A DNA stretch of 64,000 nt, from the NCBI RefSeq assembly GCF_003258365.1, contig NZ_QHKM01000006.1, positions 124,001 to 188,000 on the forward strand, given 5' to 3'. This DNA comes from Hymenobacter edaphi (GTDB lineage: Bacteria > Bacteroidota > Bacteroidia > Cytophagales > Hymenobacteraceae). Under the pieces are notes generated by a model. The model had not been told where the DNA came from. It did not search any database and worked only from the letters and a program-made list of their open reading frames with translations. Each line of letters starts with the position of its first letter. Position 1 is the stretch's first letter. Made by a program: the position numbers and the translations under genes. Of this stretch, positions 60,128-64,000 are shown piece after piece.

Positions 60128-62005
60128 ATGCGCGAGTGGTTGCGCCGCAAGCCCGCACCCTGGATGGTGCTGGCGGCGGCGGTAATATGGCAGGGGCTGC
60201 TGCTGGGGCGCACGTTTGCCGCGCTCGTCACCGAGCCCAATCAGCACCTGTTCACCGACCAGCACGACGGGGCCAAAAACTACTTCACGTTTCAGGCCTA
60301 CCTGCAGCAGCCCTTCGAGCGCGGCCTGCTGTGGTTCGGGCAGATGAACTATCCGTTCGGCGACTACATCTTCTACACCGACAACTCGCCCTTGCTGGCC
60401 GTCGGTACCAAGCTGTTTTCGCACTACGTCTACGACCTCACCCCGCGGGGGCTCGACGTGTACAACGGCCTGCTGGTGAGCATGCTGCTGCTGAGTACCG
60501 TGCTGCTGGTAAGCATCCTGCGCCGGCTGCTGCACTCCTGGGTGCTGGTGCTGACGCTGAGCGTGCTGCTGCCCTGGCTGAGCCCGCAGCTGGAGCGCCT
60601 GACGGTGGGCCACCTCAATCTTTCGCTGAGCTGGGTGGTGCTGCTGGGCATCTGGGGGCTGCTGCGCCTCTATGAGCACGGCGAGAAGGGCCGCCCGCTC
60701 GGGGCCACCGTGCCGCTGGTGGTAGCGGGCCAGACGGCCGCCGCGTTTCTGCACCTGTATTATCTGCCCATCGTGGGCTTGTGCGTGGGGAGCTTCCTCG
60801 CGTTCTGGCTGCTGGGCAGCGGGCGGTGGCGGCAGCTGCGGCTGGTGCTGGCCGGGGGCGCCATGGTGCTGCTGCCGCTGCTCCTCAGCTTTGCGGTGCT
60901 GCGCGGCCTCGACGGCTACTACCCCCTGCGCGCCGCCCTGCCCAAGCAGAACAGCTACGACGCGCCGCCGCTGAAGCTGGCGCCCGCCGCGCTGGTGCAT
61001 CCTTATGAGTACAACCGCCAGCACTTCCCGCTGGAATCGACCACCCGGCCCTACGACGAATCGACGGCCTACCTGGGCCTGTTTGCGCTCTGGGGCCTGC
61101 TGCTGGTGGCCGGGCTGTACCTGCTGCGCCGGCCGCAGTGGCGGGCGTGGTGGCGCGGCTGGCGGCTAACCGCCGAAGCCCGCTTTGCCCTGCTGCTGCT
61201 GGCAGCTGCCACGGTGGGCCTGCTGGCGGCTTTGGGCACCCGCATCGGCCTCAACGCCGACGGTACGCTGGTGCTCAACAACTACCTGAGCGTGTTTTAC
61301 CACCTCGACCGGCTGGTGCCCAAGGCCACCCAGTTTCGGGCGGTGGCGCGCTTCAGCTGGCCGTTTTTCTGGGCCCTGCACCTGCTGCTGCTCGTCGGGC
61401 TCGACTACTGGCTGCGCACCGGCCGCAGCACCTGGCGCTGGGCCGCGGTGCCCGCGCTGGTGCTGCTGGCCTGGCTCGATACCCGCGACGCGCTCAAGCA
61501 CTACCGGCACGCCTACGTGCCCAATACCATCGGCAACCTCCGGTTTCAGCCCGAGCTGACGCAGCTGCTGCGTCAGGTAAATCCGGCTGATTATCAGGCT
61601 ATCCTGCCGATTCCGTACTTCCATGTGGGCAGTGAGGGCGAGGGGCTGACCATCGACGACGCCGACGCGCAGAGCCGGCACGCGTTTCACCTCTCGCTGC
61701 GTACGGGGCTGCCGCTGCTGGCCAGCAAGATGTCGCGCACGCCGCCCGAGCACGCCCGGCAGCTGCTGCGTTTGCTGCAGCCCGGCGGCCCGGGGCCCGC
61801 GCTCCGGGCCCGGCTGGCGGGCCGCCCCATCCTGGTGCTCTACGACGACGCCTTTTACCGCGGCGACTCGACGCTGGCCGTCAATCAGCCCGGGCCGGAG
61901 CCGCGCCGCATTGTGCGCGACGGGGCGGCTTTCATCGCGCGGCACCGCATGCCGCTGCTGGCGCAGGCCGGCACCCTGCGGCTGTACCGCTGGGAGTTGG
62001 AGTAG
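60128..62005 (+). CDS. Large polytopic membrane protein, GT-C-like
   Basis: A 625-residue protein with about twelve or more hydrophobic segments and a soluble C-terminal part of about 160 residues (from YRHAYVPNTIGN). The first large loop carries TDQHDGAKNYFTFQAYLQQP and MNYPFGDYIFYTDN. The periplasmic-style layout suggests a GT-C glycosyltransferase or flippase, but I cannot match a named family. The gene at 62993 encodes a similar protein start (NDANQYVWNAYNFHRQV). It follows the PIG-L-like gene on the same strand after 54 bp and could be co-transcribed with it. Confidence 0.75.
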   Translation: MREWLRRKPAPWMVLAAAVIWQGLLLGRTFAALVTEPNQHLFTDQHDGAKNYFTFQAYLQQPFERGLLWFGQMNYPFGDYIFYTDNSPLLAVGTKLFSHYVYDLTPRGLDVYNGLLVSMLLLSTVLLVSILRRLLHSWVLVLTLSVLLPWLSPQLERLTVGHLNLSLSWVVLLGIWGLLRLYEHGEKGRPLGATVPLVVAGQTAAAFLHLYYLPIVGLCVGSFLAFWLLGSGRWRQLRLVLAGGAMVLLPLLLSFAVLRGLDGYYPLRAALPKQNSYDAPPLKLAPAALVHPYEYNRQHFPLESTTRPYDESTAYLGLFALWGLLLVAGLYLLRRPQWRAWWRGWRLTAEARFALLLLAAATVGLLAALGTRIGLNADGTLVLNNYLSVFYHLDRLVPKATQFRAVARFSWPFFWALHLLLLVGLDYWLRTGRSTWRWAAVPALVLLAWLDTRDALKHYRHAYVPNTIGNLRFQPELTQLLRQVNPADYQAILPIPYFHVGSEGEGLTIDDADAQSRHAFHLSLRTGLPLLASKMSRTPPEHARQLLRLLQPGGPGPALRARLAGRPILVLYDDAFYRGDSTLAVNQPGPEPRRIVRDGAAFIARHRMPLLAQAGTLRLYRWELE

Positions 62006-62040
62006 GAGAGGAGCAGCCGTCTTTGTCGGGCCGTGGCGGC

Positions 62041-62757
62041 CTAGCGCCCCAGCAGGCGCAGCAGGTTGCGGCTTTCGGTGAGCAGCACGCGCACGTTGAG
62101 CGGGGAAAGAACCACGCCCGGTTTCAGCGCGACGGGCACTGGCTCGGTGCGCACCGCGGGCTGGCGAGAGGCCAGCAGCAGCAGCTCCAGGTCGAAGAGG
62201 TAGCGGTCGGTGGTGGTTTGTAGAAACAGCGCCCGGCCCTTGGCGTTGAAGCCCTTCAGCCCGCACTGGGTGTCGTCGATGGGTAGGCGCAGCAGGGTGC
62301 GGGTGAGGCGGCGCAGCAGACGCGACACCCGCCGACGGGCGGCGGGCACCTGGGCGTAGTAGGCGTCGTCGCGCACGCCCACGGCCAGGTCGCAGCGCTG
62401 GCTGTGCAGGGCCTGGTAGAGCGTGGCCATGCTGGTTTCCTCGTAGGGAAAGTCGATGTCGGTGAAGAGGCACAACGGCTCCTGCACCTGCTGCACGCCG
62501 GTGCGCAGGGCGTGGCCCTTGCCGCGGTTGGCGGGGTAGCTGAGGTAGGTAAAGGCTTCAGCGGGCAGCGCCGCGCGCAGCAGCTGCAGGTCCGCGTCAC
62601 TCACGCCCCGCGTCGAGCCGTCGTTGACCAGGTACAGGTGGACCGTGGTGCCCGCGGGCAGCGTCTGCTGCAGGCGCTGCAGGCTGCTCAGAACATTGGC
62701 GGCCCACTCAGCGGGCGGGTTGTAGCAGGGCAGAACGAGGGCAAGCGCGGCGGACAT
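62041..62757 (-). CDS. GT2-family glycosyltransferase (dolichyl/polyprenyl-phosphate sugar synthase-like)
   Basis: A 238-residue soluble GT-A enzyme. Motifs are LVLPCYNPPAEW, VNDGSTRG (nucleotide site) and the metal-binding region DIDFPYEET (DxD-like). The acceptor part has QCGLKGFNAKG, typical of the DPM1-like class that charges polyprenyl phosphate with a hexose. The ATG at 62757 gives MSAALALVLP; upstream open codons are rejected. Convergent to the polytopic gene at 60128. It could supply a sugar donor to the GT-C-like membrane proteins in this region. Confidence 0.87.
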   Translation of the reverse strand: MSAALALVLPCYNPPAEWAANVLSSLQRLQQTLPAGTTVHLYLVNDGSTRGVSDADLQLLRAALPAEAFTYLSYPANRGKGHALRTGVQQVQEPLCLFTDIDFPYEETSMATLYQALHSQRCDLAVGVRDDAYYAQVPAARRRVSRLLRRLTRTLLRLPIDDTQCGLKGFNAKGRALFLQTTTDRYLFDLELLLLASRQPAVRTEPVPVALKPGVVLSPLNVRVLLTESRNLLRLLGR

Positions 62758-62992
62758 GGATGGGCAGGAGGGAGCGTGCGGGGCGAGAAAAACAGCCGGC
62801 AGGGGCTGCCCGCGAAGTAGTTGGGGCTGAAAACGGCCTGGGCCGATGCGGCCGCCGTACCGGCGCGGCAACGCCGACGGAACCCCAAAACTACGGAATC
62901 GGCGCGGGCCGCCCCGAGGCAGCCCGCATCCGGAAGTATCTTTAAGCCCCGGATTTGTCGGAATACCTCCGGCCGGGCCTGATACCGTACCT

Positions 62993-64000
62993 ATGAAGCC
63001 ATTACGCTGGCGCGAGCTGCTGCTGAGTCTGCTATTCTACGCTGTTCTGTTCGTGCTGTTCAGCTGGCCGCTGGCCGCGCACTTCAGCACCGCCTACCTG
63101 GGCCGGCCCGGCAACGACGCCAACCAGTACGTATGGAACGCCTATAATTTTCACCGGCAGGTGCTGGCCGGCCACAATCCGTTCTTCACCGACCTGCTGC
63201 TCTACCCGCGGGGCACTTCGCTGGTGATGCACACTTACACGCCCGTCATCGGCCTGCTCAACGTGCCGCTCGGCCACGAAATCCTGGCCGTCAACGTGGC
63301 TCTGCTGCTGAGCTTCACCCTCTCGGGCGTGGGCGCCTACCGGCTGTGCCGCCGTTGGGTCGACAACCCCGTGCTGTGCCTGCTGGCGGGCGTGCTCTTC
63401 GCGTTTTCGGGCTACAAGCTGGCCCACCTGCCCGACCACTACCACCTGCTGCTCACCGCCCCGGCGCCGTTTTATATCTATGCTTTCCTCGAAGCTTTCC
63501 GCTTCCGCGAGGGCCGCTTCGTGCCGCAGGTGCGCCGCTGGGGGCAGGTAGCGCTGTGCGCCGCGCTGGGCATCATCACCCTGCTCAGCGACTATTACAC
63601 CCTGTTCGGGCTGCTGTACTTCTCGCTGGGCTACGCGCTGTACTACGCGCTGCGCCTGGGCAGCATCAACTGGCGCCGGCCGCGGCCCTGGATTGTGCTG
63701 GTCGTGGTGCTGGTGGGTTGCCACATCGGCTCCAGGATGCTGAAGCTGGCCGGCGTGCCCGACAACAGCGGCTTCTGGTGGGGCGGCGACCTGGCCGGCT
63801 ACCTGCTGCCGCCCCCGCACAGCCGCTGGCTGAGCACCACCGCCACCGAGCGCCTGCTCAACAGCAGCAGGTTCAACTCACCCGGCTCGGTCGAAAACAT
63901 CATGTTCCTGGGCTACGTGCTGCCGCTGCTGGCCCTGTTCACGCTCGTGGGGCTGCGCGGCTACTCCACTTTGCGCCGCGACGAGGACCGCGGCGGCCGG
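62993..64000 (+). CDS. Polytopic membrane protein, 3' end cut by the window
   Basis: An ATG at 62993 opens a frame of 336 codons with no stop before the window end. The start MKPLRWRELLLSLLFYAVLFVLFSWPLAAHF is one membrane segment, followed by STAYLGRPGNDANQYVWNAYN, a loop resembling the GT-C first loop, and at least seven further membrane segments. HLPDHYHLLL and LLSDYYTLFG are noticeable. It is similar in layout to the 60128 product and is probably a paralogue. A weak -7-like TATCTTTA lies at 62937-62944. Confidence 0.75.
   Translation, partial: MKPLRWRELLLSLLFYAVLFVLFSWPLAAHFSTAYLGRPGNDANQYVWNAYNFHRQVLAGHNPFFTDLLLYPRGTSLVMHTYTPVIGLLNVPLGHEILAVNVALLLSFTLSGVGAYRLCRRWVDNPVLCLLAGVLFAFSGYKLAHLPDHYHLLLTAPAPFYIYAFLEAFRFREGRFVPQVRRWGQVALCAALGIITLLSDYYTLFGLLYFSLGYALYYALRLGSINWRRPRPWIVLVVVLVGCHIGSRMLKLAGVPDNSGFWWGGDLAGYLLPPPHSRWLSTTATERLLNSSRFNSPGSVENIMFLGYVLPLLALFTLVGLRGYSTLRRDEDRGGR

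Overview
The window looks like a chromosomal segment of a high-GC member of the Bacteroidota, most likely Hymenobacteraceae (Hymenobacter or a close relative). The reasons are: Bacteroidota-type -7 promoter boxes (TAnnTTTG) before many genes; a C-terminal type IX secretion sorting domain; many SPI/SPII-exported proteins of Bacteroidota-only families; frequent TTG/GTG starts; and a GC content that looks clearly above 60 percent. This placement is an inference from sequence style, not from a database match. I see no rRNA, tRNA, prophage, complete insertion sequence or CRISPR-Cas.

Layout. 1-13.7 kb: a Cys-rich regulatory-like protein, an APC amino-acid permease, a 1.6 k-residue DUF4011/SF1 helicase/Vsr-like nuclease/DUF3320 protein, a REP-transposase (RAYT)-like protein lacking the usual tyrosine, an LpxR-like outer membrane protein, an EamA exporter, an M1 peptidase and DusB. 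13.8-24 kb: housekeeping genes (CPBP protease, CdsA, GdhA, Psd, a glutathionylspermidine-synthase-like ATP-grasp enzyme with a lipoprotein partner, MsrC, RibD, PrmC). 24-30.4 kb: a six-gene, one-direction nucleotide-sugar operon (WbpD-like acetyltransferase, UDP-HexNAc dehydrogenase, GalE, RmlB, UDP-HexNAc 4-epimerase, RmlA) for surface polysaccharide or glycoprotein precursors. 30.5-41.5 kb: ChrA, a 2-oxoglutarate oxygenase, lipoproteins including two paralogues with one heme-c motif each, an ECF sigma factor and an outer-membrane barrel. 41.8-58.5 kb: an OmpA/PD40 envelope protein, a Crp-like regulator, DinB, ProS, FadL-like porin, DPP IV, lipoproteins, a GT39-like membrane glycosyltransferase and an aldehyde dehydrogenase. 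58.8-64 kb: a T9SS-secreted PIG-L-like deacetylase, two large polytopic membrane proteins (the second cut by the window end) and a GT2 enzyme.

The most unusual content is between genes. Nearly every spacer carries an inverted-repeat element, and I can sort these into about ten families, several with two or three copies. The standout is at 37615-37848: six identical copies of the palindrome CAACCGGTTG start exactly 42 bp apart (four helical turns), enclosed in perfectly matched 37-bp inverted arms, between two convergent genes. Other notable items are an 11 x 21-bp minisatellite open on both strands, a heptamer tandem repeat, a dispersed element that abuts the stop codons of two unrelated genes, and back-to-back nearly leaderless promoters for ribD and prmC.
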